From Chitinophaga sp. 180180018-3 (GTDB taxonomy: Bacteria; Bacteroidota; Bacteroidia; Chitinophagales; Chitinophagaceae), in assembly GCF_037893185.1 (NCBI RefSeq), contig NZ_CP140772.1:5766001-5830000 (forward strand): 64,000 bases of DNA, read 5' to 3'. Below, piece by piece: positions 26,695-36,097 of this stretch. The stretch's first letter is position 1. Each line of letters starts with the position of its first letter. Made by a program: the position numbers and the translations under genes. The notes beneath the pieces were generated by a model. That model ran no database searches. It was not told the DNA's origin and was given only the letters and a program-made list of their open reading frames with translations.

Positions 26695-28875
26695 CTACCA
26701 ACTCAACCTCACCTCCGTTCCTTCCGGGCTGTTTTCAAAACTCAGGTAGCAGGTATGCGATAAGGCATCCCAGGATGATTTTACATCAGCAATGCGGTTT
26801 CCCTGATGATCGGTAAGCTCGATGCGGGTAGGTTCTTTGGGTAGATATATCCGAACACTGTTGGTGGTATTCAATGGGCTTTTCGACAGGAACGCATATC
26901 CCCCCGGGCTTATCTTTTCGTTGTAGATACGGGAGGCGGAAGCTAGTACCTGCGGCTGTTTTCCAGGCATACGGCTCAGGTTGTAGAGCAGTGCCTGGTG
27001 CCCTGGTTCAACGGACTTTTCCGTCAGCACGGGTAACTCCGGATCAAACAGATCTATCACCGGCCCTTTGATAACATAAGGCGCGGCATCTGTATTTTCA
27101 TCTATCACGGACACAATATCATAAGGCCCTCTTTTCACATACAGGGAGTTTTTAAATATCAGTTTGCCGGCCTTTGCATCCTGCTCGTATGCACGCTGCA
27201 GGGTGCCGGTGAATTCATTATCACCGTTGGCCTGCATCACAAATTCTTTAGGATCTCTGCGGATAATGTATACGGCTCCCTTTCCTACGCTGAACCTGTT
27301 GCTGGTTCCGGGCGTGATCTGCAATAGTTTGAACAAATGCCCGGATGGTGTGGCAAAATGGTTTCCCTTGGTATTCCACCACTCCATCACAGATTGATAG
27401 GGATCATCGTCTTTACCGCAGTAGATCAGCACGCCGCCTTTCTTTACCCAGTCGGCGATGTATTGATGCCCTTCAGCGGATAACGGTTTCATATTGGAAT
27501 AACTCATCACCAGCACTTTTATATCTTTTAAAGTGGCCGGGTACGACAGGTTTTCCATATGCACCGTTTCTACCGGAACACCACGTTTTACAAGCGGCAG
27601 CGTTTGTCCGTAGAAGTTAGAGAACTGCGGATCTTCATAACCGTTATGAGTAGGGAAGCGCTGAAACATAAGAGAATTCCCCATCAGCACGCCAATTCCA
27701 CCGGACCCTGATACTTTGTCTTTAGTAGCAGGCATATTATTCAGGGTATTTACCATTATCTGCATCTGCGTGGAATAAGTGCGTGGAATCAACACTTTCT
27801 CCCCGCTGTTAGCCAGTTTGTACGGATGTGTATAAATCCTTTCGGGCCAGGGCATTACCTCGTAATCCGCTACCGTCGGGTACAACAGCTTTGCAGTAAA
27901 GGTAGCCTGGTAATTCTGTTTGTAGTCGGCCCAGTCTCTTGGCCAGTCTTCGATCGGATCCGTGAGGAAATACATTTTTCGTTTAGTCGGCGCCGTCATA
28001 GATACCATGGAACCATATTCCAGGAAAGCGTTTTCAAACACGCGTTCTTTCTGCACACCGTTGAAAAAGGTGGCGGTTCTGGAGGTACCTGTCCACACCT
28101 GTGCGATGTAACCATCAATTCCCGGCAGCGAAGCCAGGCTGGCTTCCGGACTTACTATTTGCCAGGAAGAATAATTCACCAGCGAATGCGTGGCTATCAG
28201 CACTTTGATATCCTTCCCTTTGCTTTTGCCATATGCTTTGGCATATTCGGATACCTCTTTGATGGCATTGTAATACAGGTGGTACTTCAGCTTGCTGGAG
28301 AGATAGGTATTCTCAGGGCTTTCGTGCTGCGGACGCCAGGGGAAGCCATAATATTTCTGCCATTCTTTTTTAAATCCTTCGCTGTAACCCGCGCGGGCCC
28401 AGAATTCCGGCTCTTCAAAAAACAGGGTGGTAATACCGGCATCTATCACTTTTTTGGTAATAGCGGTTTTCATGTATTCCACGAAAGAAGCGCTGGGTAC
28501 AATATAAGGCGTATTATGGTCATGCCAGATCGTATCGCCCTTCCGCTCTACCTGCCCGTCGCCAAGATGATTCTGCCCATCCCATTTGCCCAGGAAATAG
28601 TCCTGGTAGCCACCCCAGGCAATGCCCGTCATAAACTGCACATTATATCCGCGATCGCGCCAGCTTTGTATACGCTGTTCAAATGTCATTCCCGGGCGGT
28701 CGCCTGCACCATATACGATAGCTACATCAGACCTTACATCAATCTGCGGTATCCAGGGGCTACCGGTCTGGAAGGCGGTTTTCTCTTTCAATTCCTTTAC
28801 CGGCGGATGCTCCTGTGCCTGAACTGTTGTAATAGCTGCTGCCAACAGCCATCCTGCTAAAATCCTTTTTTGCAT
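26695..28875 (-). CDS. Large secreted protein of unknown family, putative glycoside hydrolase
   Basis: The start at 28875 is chosen for the signal peptide MQKRILAGWLLAAAITTVQA-Q, giving 726 aa. Residues about 60-400 have the look of a TIM barrel (FMTGIAWGGYQDYFLGKWDG, ITTLFFEEPEFWARAGYS, IKVLIATHSLVNYSSW), with the acidic pair FFEEPEFW on a predicted strand end. Residues about 450-560 (VLMGNSLMFQRFP … VLVMSYSNMKPLSAEGHQYIADWVKKGGVLIYCGKDD) resemble the amidotransferase-like domain that follows the barrel in GH42-type enzymes. A beta-rich domain ends the chain. I cannot place it in a numbered GH family. It sits between a DUF3823 lipoprotein and the dehydrogenase in a rhamnosidase locus. Confidence 0.7.
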   Translation of the reverse strand: MQKRILAGWLLAAAITTVQAQEHPPVKELKEKTAFQTGSPWIPQIDVRSDVAIVYGAGDRPGMTFEQRIQSWRDRGYNVQFMTGIAWGGYQDYFLGKWDGQNHLGDGQVERKGDTIWHDHNTPYIVPSASFVEYMKTAITKKVIDAGITTLFFEEPEFWARAGYSEGFKKEWQKYYGFPWRPQHESPENTYLSSKLKYHLYYNAIKEVSEYAKAYGKSKGKDIKVLIATHSLVNYSSWQIVSPEASLASLPGIDGYIAQVWTGTSRTATFFNGVQKERVFENAFLEYGSMVSMTAPTKRKMYFLTDPIEDWPRDWADYKQNYQATFTAKLLYPTVADYEVMPWPERIYTHPYKLANSGEKVLIPRTYSTQMQIMVNTLNNMPATKDKVSGSGGIGVLMGNSLMFQRFPTHNGYEDPQFSNFYGQTLPLVKRGVPVETVHMENLSYPATLKDIKVLVMSYSNMKPLSAEGHQYIADWVKKGGVLIYCGKDDDPYQSVMEWWNTKGNHFATPSGHLFKLLQITPGTSNRFSVGKGAVYIIRRDPKEFVMQANGDNEFTGTLQRAYEQDAKAGKLIFKNSLYVKRGPYDIVSVIDENTDAAPYVIKGPVIDLFDPELPVLTEKSVEPGHQALLYNLSRMPGKQPQVLASASRIYNEKISPGGYAFLSKSPLNTTNSVRIYLPKEPTRIELTDHQGNRIADVKSSWDALSHTCYLSFENSPEGTEVRLSW

Positions 28876-28906
28876 AACGCGGAAATTATATTTAACGTGG
28901 AATAAA

Positions 28907-28934
28907 TTACCTGTTCCCTTTCGGGAACAGGTAA
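28907..28934 (-). terminator. Intra-operon 12-bp hairpin with GAAA tetraloop
   Basis: TTACCTGTTCCC and GGGAACAGGTAA pair perfectly around a 4-base loop, which reads GAAA on the transcribed minus strand. Only TTTATT follows, so it is a weak terminator or a 3'-end stabiliser that would favour the susC-susD-DUF3823 part of the transcript over the downstream enzymes. Confidence 0.6.
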
Positions 28935-28945
28935 ACATACAACAT

Positions 28946-29710
28946 TTATTTTGCAGGTACATTGACACTTTTCACTTCGTTATAATTGTACTGCTTCTGA
29001 CCGAAATCCGTACGTGCACCTACGCGCAGGAAGTAAGTATAACCAGCCGGCAGTTTACCGGTGGTTTTTATAGTGACAGGCTGGCCCAGCTGCGCATTGG
29101 CGGCATTACCATTGTAGGTAATTCTTGTTGAATACCTGTTATCATAATTGTTATTACCGGTATACTGATTGGAATTCACAAAGAGGAACAGGTCGGTGAT
29201 ATTGTTCTGGAATGCCGGGTTCACCGTTCCGCGGGAGAACTTCACGGTAACGCTGACGGTGCTGTCGGCGTTCAGTACCGGATCGCCCACCCATTCTACT
29301 TTCAGTATCGGTGCTACCCAAAAGGTGGCGGTGGTCACACCCTGGATCTGCATGGTTTGCCTTCTGTCTACCAGAATATTACCGCTGTTATCTTTCTGCA
29401 GCAGCGGAACAAAGGGACCATCAACGGACACCCGGAAGTTTCCTTTGAAGATCTTGGTATTATTGAAGGTACCATCCTGCATGCCGTAAAAGTAAAAAGG
29501 CGTAGGGTTATCGCTCCAGCTGAGATCATCGAGCTGAATACGTATGCCCCCGCTGCCTACTTCGCATTGCATGGGCTTACCGGTAGTGGAATCGATCACG
29601 CTTCCCTTGAAGGTTTCGGAAGGGCCGTCGTAGTTATCCAGGTTCTTCTTACAAGCCTGACCAGCTGCCAGTGTCAACCCGGTGGCTATATACAAGAGTA
29701 TCTTTTTCAT
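28946..29710 (-). CDS. DUF3823-type surface lipoprotein (probable glycan-binding protein)
   Basis: 254 aa. The lipobox is at the end of MKKILLYIATGLTLAAGQAC (Cys20), so the mature protein is lipid-anchored. The first domain (FKGSVIDSTTGKPMQCEVGSGGIRI) is a carboxypeptidase-regulatory-like fold, and the second, from about residue 130 (TATFWVAPILKVEWVGDPVL), is a fibronectin/Ig-like sandwich; this two-domain layout fits DUF3823 proteins found directly after SusD genes. They are thought to help capture the polysaccharide at the cell surface. It starts 33 bases after the SusD stop. Confidence 0.85.
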   Translation of the reverse strand: MKKILLYIATGLTLAAGQACKKNLDNYDGPSETFKGSVIDSTTGKPMQCEVGSGGIRIQLDDLSWSDNPTPFYFYGMQDGTFNNTKIFKGNFRVSVDGPFVPLLQKDNSGNILVDRRQTMQIQGVTTATFWVAPILKVEWVGDPVLNADSTVSVTVKFSRGTVNPAFQNNITDLFLFVNSNQYTGNNNYDNRYSTRITYNGNAANAQLGQPVTIKTTGKLPAGYTYFLRVGARTDFGQKQYNYNEVKSVNVPAK

Positions 29711-29743
29711 GTGTTACTTATTTTATCGGTCAAACCGGATGTT

Positions 29744-31687
29744 TTAGTACCCTGGGTTCTGTACCAGGCTTGGACTCTTGGCGATGGCGCCATTAGGGAT
29801 CTGCAGGTAATACCACCTTACATCGAACGAGAATGTTTTATTGCGTTCGTCGAGGCGGGTGTCTACGTAATACTTGTTGGCTTTGGCCACGTAAAACGGC
29901 ATAGCTGCCCGGTAGATCGTCTGATTCTGTTCCAGGTCTGATATCCGCCATCTTCTTAAATCCCACCAGGTCTGGTTCTCAAACGCCAGTTCTTTACGTC
30001 TTTCCCGGCGCACAATGTTTACATTGTTCAGCTCTCCGGCACCATTGAGCTTCACTGCTCCGGCACGTTCCCTTACCTGGTTGATGCAGGTGTAGGCATC
30101 GTTCAGATACTGACTACCCTGGCCGGCGGAAGCCAGTTCGTATCCTGCTTCGGCACGGTTCAGCAGCACTTCGGCGTAACGCAGCTCTATCCAGGTTTGT
30201 GCAGAGTGGTTTTCCAGTACTTCTGATTTCGGCATTTTCTCGTTCAGATATTTACGGATAGAAAAGCCGGTCATAGCACAGGTATTATCGGAGGTATTAA
30301 ACGGACCGCTTAACCCGGAGGCATTCATCTTGGTACCATTGGGCAGCGTATATACGATCTGGTTATTACCGCTGGGGCTCAGAAGCAGGCGCTTCAACTG
30401 AGGATTGGCATTCATATCCGCAGGCGATGCATTATACGCCAGCTTGGAACCCGGCGGCAAAAGCGGGGATATGCCACTGCCTATATCAGCGGTATCTATC
30501 CCGCGTCTTATCTCTATATTTTCTCCTTTAAACACATCTCCCGGCAGTATTACGGTAGCCCGCAGGCGAGGTTCTGCGTTGGCGTACAAATCCATGGTAG
30601 TATTGTAAAGAATATATTTTCCGGTGTTCGGGTCAATGGTCTGTAACCTGCCATTGGCATCTTTCGGAATACCATCAAACATTTCCACAAACTCTAATGT
30701 AGGATTGATTTCTGCGGAATATCCGTTAGCACCCATCGACTGGCGGGGTACGTTGTAGGAATCAAAACCATGCACCGATTCCGGATAGTGATATTGTTTT
30801 ACCAGGATGTTTTCCGGGCTGGCGGCATCAAAAAACAGGTTCACGTAGTTGGTGTACTGTGCCTGGCGATCGGTGGCAGACCAGCTGTTTTTATACAGGC
30901 TGTATTTCCCATCCAGCAACATCGCGGCATCATAGGCTGCTTTGAAATAATCATTTGCCTTCGCAGCCGGAATACCACACAACTGGTTTTTGTTGTTATC
31001 GAACAACATGGTTTTGTTGTATTTGGCGATAGATCCTGCAAACAACATGGCTCTTGATTTGAAACCTGCAGCGGCATAACGGTTAGCACGGCCTACCTGG
31101 TTGGTTTCCGGCAGATATTTATACGCCAGATCCAGATCGCTGGCAATGGAGTCATATACCGCCTGCTCGGAGTAACGCGGTACCATCAGGCTATCCAGGC
31201 TGCGGGTGGGATCCAGCACAGTATTCACCACCGGCACACCGCCGTAACGTTTTACCAGTGCAAAGTAGGCAACGGCACGAACGAAACGCGCTTCGCCCAT
31301 CCAGCCCTTGATTTGCGCATCGGTGAAATTGGCGGAGTATTTCGGTAATGTTTGCAGAAAATAATCTGTTTCACGGATCAGCGAATAGGCGGCAGACCAA
31401 TAGTTGTTGGTCTCGCTGTTGTTGCCGATATCGCGACTGATACCTTCACCGGTGATGCAACTGAAGGGGCTGATGATCCAGAAAAAATTGAATCCTCTGG
31501 TAGGAGAAAAACGAAAATCTTCAATCGGCATTTCGCTGTAAATCCTGGCCATATAAGCCTGCACTCCGTTCGGAGATGCGAATATATCCTTGTCCTGCAC
31601 GATATTCACCGGGGGCACATCCAGCTTCCGGCATCCTGCCATACAGCTGATCACGATCAGGAGTGTACTAAGTATTTTAAGTTTCAT
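29744..31687 (-). CDS. RagB/SusD-family outer-membrane lipoprotein
   Basis: 647 aa, lipobox VISCMAGC near residue 19. SusD signatures include GEARFVRAVAYFALVKRYGGVP, the RYAAAGFKSRAMLFAG repeat, the LLNRAEAGYELASAG helix, ERRKELAFENQTWWDLRRWR and the terminal YYLQIPNGAIAKSPSLVQNPGY. It is longer than average, with an inserted loop region at about 400-500, in line with binding a large glycan. It forms a pair with the SusC gene 38 bases upstream. Confidence 0.94.
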   Translation of the reverse strand: MKLKILSTLLIVISCMAGCRKLDVPPVNIVQDKDIFASPNGVQAYMARIYSEMPIEDFRFSPTRGFNFFWIISPFSCITGEGISRDIGNNSETNNYWSAAYSLIRETDYFLQTLPKYSANFTDAQIKGWMGEARFVRAVAYFALVKRYGGVPVVNTVLDPTRSLDSLMVPRYSEQAVYDSIASDLDLAYKYLPETNQVGRANRYAAAGFKSRAMLFAGSIAKYNKTMLFDNNKNQLCGIPAAKANDYFKAAYDAAMLLDGKYSLYKNSWSATDRQAQYTNYVNLFFDAASPENILVKQYHYPESVHGFDSYNVPRQSMGANGYSAEINPTLEFVEMFDGIPKDANGRLQTIDPNTGKYILYNTTMDLYANAEPRLRATVILPGDVFKGENIEIRRGIDTADIGSGISPLLPPGSKLAYNASPADMNANPQLKRLLLSPSGNNQIVYTLPNGTKMNASGLSGPFNTSDNTCAMTGFSIRKYLNEKMPKSEVLENHSAQTWIELRYAEVLLNRAEAGYELASAGQGSQYLNDAYTCINQVRERAGAVKLNGAGELNNVNIVRRERRKELAFENQTWWDLRRWRISDLEQNQTIYRAAMPFYVAKANKYYVDTRLDERNKTFSFDVRWYYLQIPNGAIAKSPSLVQNPGY

Positions 31688-31725
31688 CTGTTTATATTTA
31701 ATTGTTCAGAATGGTCAGATGGCGC

Positions 31726-34700
31726 TTAGAACCTGACATTTAAACCAACGGCATACTTCTTCATCAGCGGATACAGATAACCGTAAGTAGTACCATTACC
31801 ATCCGTTTTCTGACCGGAAGGATGTTCCGGATCCACGAACTTCAACCCTGAAAAAGTCAGCAGGTCATAGCCGTTTGCAAATACCCGCAGGTTTTTGATG
31901 CCTACACGTGAATACAGGCGGGCCGGGATACTGTAGCCGATGTCAATCGATTTCAATCGCAGGTAAGACGCATCTTTCACATTGAACATAGAATTCTGAT
32001 AAGGCAGCGTACCGGTGTAGGCATAGCTACCCTGCACCCATTTTACAGAAGGATCATAAGGATTGGCTTTAGGATCAACAGGATGCCATCTGTCGAGGAA
32101 CTGACTGAGTGCATTGGCATTCGGATCGCCCCACATAGGTTCGTACAATTGTTCCATATAAGCAGTATTGCACAAGGTAGCACCCTGCCAGAGCATGTTC
32201 AGATCGATTCCTTTCCACGCTACATTCAGGTTGAGGCCGAAAGTGACCAACGGTACGTTGCTATCGGGGTTCCAGCCGTAAGCCACGGGATGTTTGTCGT
32301 TATCAGTGATCTGCCCGTCACCGTCCCAGTCCTGGTACATATAATCGCCCGGAAGTGTACCTCTGTCAACATACACCGGCGAATGCTGTATCTGATCCCA
32401 GGAGGTATAGCGGCCGGCAGCGCCGTAGCCAAAGAGGATATTGTTCCATCTGTTGTTTGGGTTATTCCTCCAGTCATCCCAGGGGTTACCGGCGCGGGCG
32501 CGCACTACGTTAATATTTTTCGTACGGGTGTAACCGAAAGTTCCTTTCACACCATAGGTAAATTCACCAACATGGTTGCGGTGGCTGATTTCCAGATCGA
32601 TGCCCTGTGTGCGGTCGCTGTTGAGGTTTTCCTGTGGGAAGCCAACGCCCACTACATCCGGTACAGCGCCGGCGCGGGTGGCCAGCAGGCCGCTGCGATC
32701 ACGGCGGAACACGTCCACAGTGAGCCCCAATAAACCCTGCCATGCTTCTATATCAATACCAAAGTCGAGGGATTTGGAAGTATACCAGGTGAAGTTGGAA
32801 TTAACCAATCCTTTATTCTGTACACCGCCTACGAAAGTGCCATCGAATACGGAACCACCGGGGAGTGTATTGTTGTTGCCGCCGGCAGGATAAAAGTAGC
32901 CCTGGGTGAAGTTATTGGGCCAGCTGTCGCGGTCGTCTCCCAGTTTACCATAAGAGGCTCTTACTTTCAGGTTATTGATGAATTTTAAGGAAGATGAATT
33001 CTTCCAGAAGTTTTCATCTGAAATACGCCACCCGATGGAAGCGCCCGGGAAGAAGCCAAAGCGGTTACTGGGAGCGTTTTTGGAACTACCATCATAGCGG
33101 AAGCTGAACTCGGCGAGATACTTTCCTTCGAAAGCATAATTGAATTTACCTACCAACGCCTGGTAAGTGTATTTTCCGAGGTTGTTGTTACCGAGGTCCT
33201 GGCCCGCCTGCGTATTGAGGCTGTTACCTGCAAACAGCTGATCCAGCTGGAGGTTGAGATCCCTGGAGGCCCAGAAGTTATCGTTGTTGATATAGCTTTG
33301 TTCTCCCAGTATCAGGGCATTTACGGCGTGTTTACCGTCGAATACCTTGTCGTAGTTAGCAGATACCTGCATCAGCTGTATAGGCTTTTCATAGAATTCG
33401 CGCCGGATATTGTTGGCGGAATTCACGGTGTAGGCCTTATAGCTGGAAGAAGCTGCATCGTAAGTATACTGGTTATATTGCTGCACATATATTTTGTTGG
33501 AAGACGTGTTGTAGTCGTAGCTGAACATACCATTCAGTTTCAGGCCGTCGACCCCTGGTACCTGGTAATGCAGTGCGAGCGACGACTGCAGCCAGTTATT
33601 TTTATTGATCCTTCCGCCAGAAACATTGGAGTTGGAATAAGCAATAGGATTGGTACCATCCACTACGGTTTGGGCTAGATAGTTAGGATCATTATTGGCG
33701 TAGATAGGCTGAAGTGCCGATTGCCTCCATACGGAGCGGACGATCCAGATAGCGTCTGTTACAGGCTTGTTGGTTTGTCCTACAATATAGCTGGCATTCA
33801 GATCCATGGTGAGGTTCCTGGTGATCTTTGCACTCACGTTGCTGCGCAGGTTGTACCGGTTGTAGAACAGGTCGTTGCTGCGATACATACCGCCCTGGTA
33901 CAGATATCCGAGACTGGCGTAGTAAGTGATCCTGTCTGTTCCCCCGCTAACGCCGATGTTATGCTGTGTTTGCGGTACTGAATTACTGATGGTGGCCTTG
34001 TACCAGTCGCTGCTGCTTTTGGTACCATCGATATAAGGCTTCATATCCGCATCTGAGAACGTCAGCGTTCCCCCGTTAGGGTTATGCATGGTCCGTTCGT
34101 TCCGCAGCATCATGTAATCGAGTGCGCTGGTAGATTTGGGCATATTGCTGGGCACCTGCCAGCCAACATCGCCGGTGTAGTTGATTTCAGCAGTGCCGGA
34201 TTTTCCTTTTTTGGTAGTGATCAGTAATACGCCGTTGGCAGCGCGTACACCATAAACGGCAGCGGAAGCATCTTTCAGTACAGAAATGCTTTCTACATCC
34301 TGCGGATCTATTGCCGACATATTATCCCGTGGTACTCCGTCGATAATGATCAGGGGGCTTCCCAGGCCGCGGATATCGAAGGTGTTACTGAAGGCACCGG
34401 GTTCGCTGCTGTTCTGTATTACCCTTACGCCGGCCAGTTTACCCGTCAGCATATTCTGCAGGTTTTCGTTTCTTGTAGTAACGATTTCTTTTGAAGTAAC
34501 CGCTGCTACAGCTCCGGTGAGTGTAGCTTTTTTCTGTGTACCGTAACCTACTACCACTACATCGGAGAGCGTGGAAAAGTCGGCCGGTAGTTTAATGGTA
34601 ATGCTGGCCTGACCGGCGCCCACCATGTAAGATTGTGTTTTGAAACCGATAGAGCTGAATTTAAGCTCTTCCCCGTTATCGGCGGGGATAGTAAAATATC

Positions 34701-34908
34701 CGTTGACATCGGTGAAGGTGCCACCACTTTTTCCCTTGATGGTAACGTTGATGTTCGGCAGTGGTTTGCCGGCATCATCCACCACCCTTCCGGATACTTT
34801 TCTGGCCTGCGCCAGCGAAGTCATTGTACAGTAAAGCAATAAGGCCAGTGATAAGCATAGCCTTATCCCCCAATTCCGGGTAAGATGAGCGTTTAGATTT
34901 AAATTCAT
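31726..34908 (-). CDS. SusC/RagA-type TonB-linked outer-membrane transporter
   Basis: 1060 aa with signal peptide ending TMTSLA-QA. Order: CarboxypepD_reg domain (VSGRVVDDAGKPLPNINV), the VVVGYGTQKKATLTGAV joining motif, TonB plug (MLTGKLAGVRVI, SPLIIIDGVPRD, VESISVLKDASAAVYGVRAA) and a 22-strand-type barrel ending KKYAVGLNVRF. No STN domain is present, so it should be regulated by something other than FecR. First gene of the minus-strand rhamnosidase locus. About 1.2 kb without a gene lies upstream, where the promoter must be. Confidence 0.95.
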   Translation of the reverse strand: MNLNLNAHLTRNWGIRLCLSLALLLYCTMTSLAQARKVSGRVVDDAGKPLPNINVTIKGKSGGTFTDVNGYFTIPADNGEELKFSSIGFKTQSYMVGAGQASITIKLPADFSTLSDVVVVGYGTQKKATLTGAVAAVTSKEIVTTRNENLQNMLTGKLAGVRVIQNSSEPGAFSNTFDIRGLGSPLIIIDGVPRDNMSAIDPQDVESISVLKDASAAVYGVRAANGVLLITTKKGKSGTAEINYTGDVGWQVPSNMPKSTSALDYMMLRNERTMHNPNGGTLTFSDADMKPYIDGTKSSSDWYKATISNSVPQTQHNIGVSGGTDRITYYASLGYLYQGGMYRSNDLFYNRYNLRSNVSAKITRNLTMDLNASYIVGQTNKPVTDAIWIVRSVWRQSALQPIYANNDPNYLAQTVVDGTNPIAYSNSNVSGGRINKNNWLQSSLALHYQVPGVDGLKLNGMFSYDYNTSSNKIYVQQYNQYTYDAASSSYKAYTVNSANNIRREFYEKPIQLMQVSANYDKVFDGKHAVNALILGEQSYINNDNFWASRDLNLQLDQLFAGNSLNTQAGQDLGNNNLGKYTYQALVGKFNYAFEGKYLAEFSFRYDGSSKNAPSNRFGFFPGASIGWRISDENFWKNSSSLKFINNLKVRASYGKLGDDRDSWPNNFTQGYFYPAGGNNNTLPGGSVFDGTFVGGVQNKGLVNSNFTWYTSKSLDFGIDIEAWQGLLGLTVDVFRRDRSGLLATRAGAVPDVVGVGFPQENLNSDRTQGIDLEISHRNHVGEFTYGVKGTFGYTRTKNINVVRARAGNPWDDWRNNPNNRWNNILFGYGAAGRYTSWDQIQHSPVYVDRGTLPGDYMYQDWDGDGQITDNDKHPVAYGWNPDSNVPLVTFGLNLNVAWKGIDLNMLWQGATLCNTAYMEQLYEPMWGDPNANALSQFLDRWHPVDPKANPYDPSVKWVQGSYAYTGTLPYQNSMFNVKDASYLRLKSIDIGYSIPARLYSRVGIKNLRVFANGYDLLTFSGLKFVDPEHPSGQKTDGNGTTYGYLYPLMKKYAVGLNVRF

Positions 34909-35981
34909 AGTTCGTGAAATTTTGTTTTACCAAATCGGAAAGCAAACTGCCTTCCCAACAAAAGCAAGAGGAGTTGACCGGGAGCTAAGCCCCGTCAACC
35001 GGATAATAACCATCTGTTCATCTGAGCATATTTAAATGTTATGGTGATATTGATTAAAGTGATAAAATCGTTATAGCAAAGCAGTACAAACATTCCAGTT
35101 GTCCATAAGTAACCTATAGCTGATAAAAACCAGGTGATGATATGACGGGGCGACAGCAGAACAATCATTTCGTGGAATGCCTGAAAGTAATGCGAATACA
35201 CTGCCGTTCACCGTCTTTGCAGATGTGTCAATTCAGTAGAATAATGATATAGTTATCCTTGCGGCAACAATACTTATTGTATTGCCCGCAGGACATTCTT
35301 TATACAGGACACCTATCTTTTTCCTGTTACCACAGCCTTATACCTGCTTACTGCATTTTTTAAAGAAATAGTTTTTCAAATTGAATCATGCTCCTTATCT
35401 GTCTCCTGTAATATAAACGACAACGAACTGGTCTGAGGGGGATGACGACCACTTCTGTTGTTTTCTTGTCTTGTTCTTTTTCCGTGCTACTACCAGCTTT
35501 GCCCTTCCTTAATATTGACTACAAACCGGCTACATGGGGCAATGCCACTTTCCTTACTAATTTTTGGGGTGGAGTTAATTTATACGGTTGATAACTCCGG
35601 GGCCCTGATACTGCTATTGCCAATACTGGTTATTCCATTGTTCTTCCTGCGCAGGATGCAATTCACGTGAATCTGCTTTCATTCAATTCGGCACCATGGG
35701 AAAATCTGAACTGGAAGCGGGGGAAACAGTCCATTCCAGGCTTTTTGCAGGAAAACGGTTAAGCTGCTATGATGGTGTATTTCGGGCGACGCCATTACTA
35801 ATCAACCGGCGCCAAACATGGATGAGCGTTACAGCCGCTTACGTGGAATTCCTTTATTTGTTTTGGTCGACAGCAATGTTATTTGTTTTCATACGCAATT
35901 GTTTCAATAAGTTGCTTTATCGATTTAGCTACTTAGAACAAATGTATTAATCTTTTTCTAAAAAACAGCTGTTTTCTAAAA
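34909..35981. other. 1.07-kb region without a convincing gene, upstream of susC
   Basis: No frame here looks like a family I know. A hairpin near 34974-35001 (GTTGAC/GTCAAC arms with GGG/CCC inside) would lie in the susC leader on the minus strand. An imperfect inverted repeat lies at about 35256-35292 (CCTTGCGGCAACAATA against TATTGTATTGCCCGCAGG). Plus-strand frames at 35442-35591, 35458-35670 and 35696-35950 have membrane-like stretches but differ in frame and composition, and could be remains of a decayed gene. The palindrome AAAACAGCTGTTTT at 35962-35975 is flanked by two TTTTCTAAAAAA copies. Confidence 0.5.
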
Positions 35982-36095
35982 AATTAAGAATAGGGAATAA
36001 AGAATGAAGAATGCCAGCGGAGATAGTAAACGCGAAGATCAACTTCGCTACTATCTCCGCTGGCATTCTTCATTCTTTATTCCCTATTCTTAATT
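35982..36095. repeat. Perfect 47-bp-arm inverted repeat with an inner 6-bp hairpin
   Basis: The left arm 35982-36028 (from AATTAAGAATAGGG to GGAGATAGTA) is the exact reverse complement of 36049-36095. The centre adds GCGAAG-ATCAA-CTTCGC. It ends two bases from the stop codon of the minus-strand DUF1080 gene, so its RNA forms a very long 3' hairpin. Runs of GAATGAAGAAT in the arms are like those of the palindrome at 47398. Confidence 0.9.
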
Positions 36096-36097
36096 CT

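Noticed and set aside
35256..35292. Imperfect hairpin as a riboswitch or RNA gene
   Set aside because: Pairing is interrupted, there is no adjacent gene in a suitable position, and no known RNA motif is recognisable.
35442..35950. Plus-strand short frames between SusC and DUF1080 as genes
   Set aside because: Different frames, no recognisable domain, start codons partly non-ATG and no ribosome-binding site; kept only as possible gene remains.
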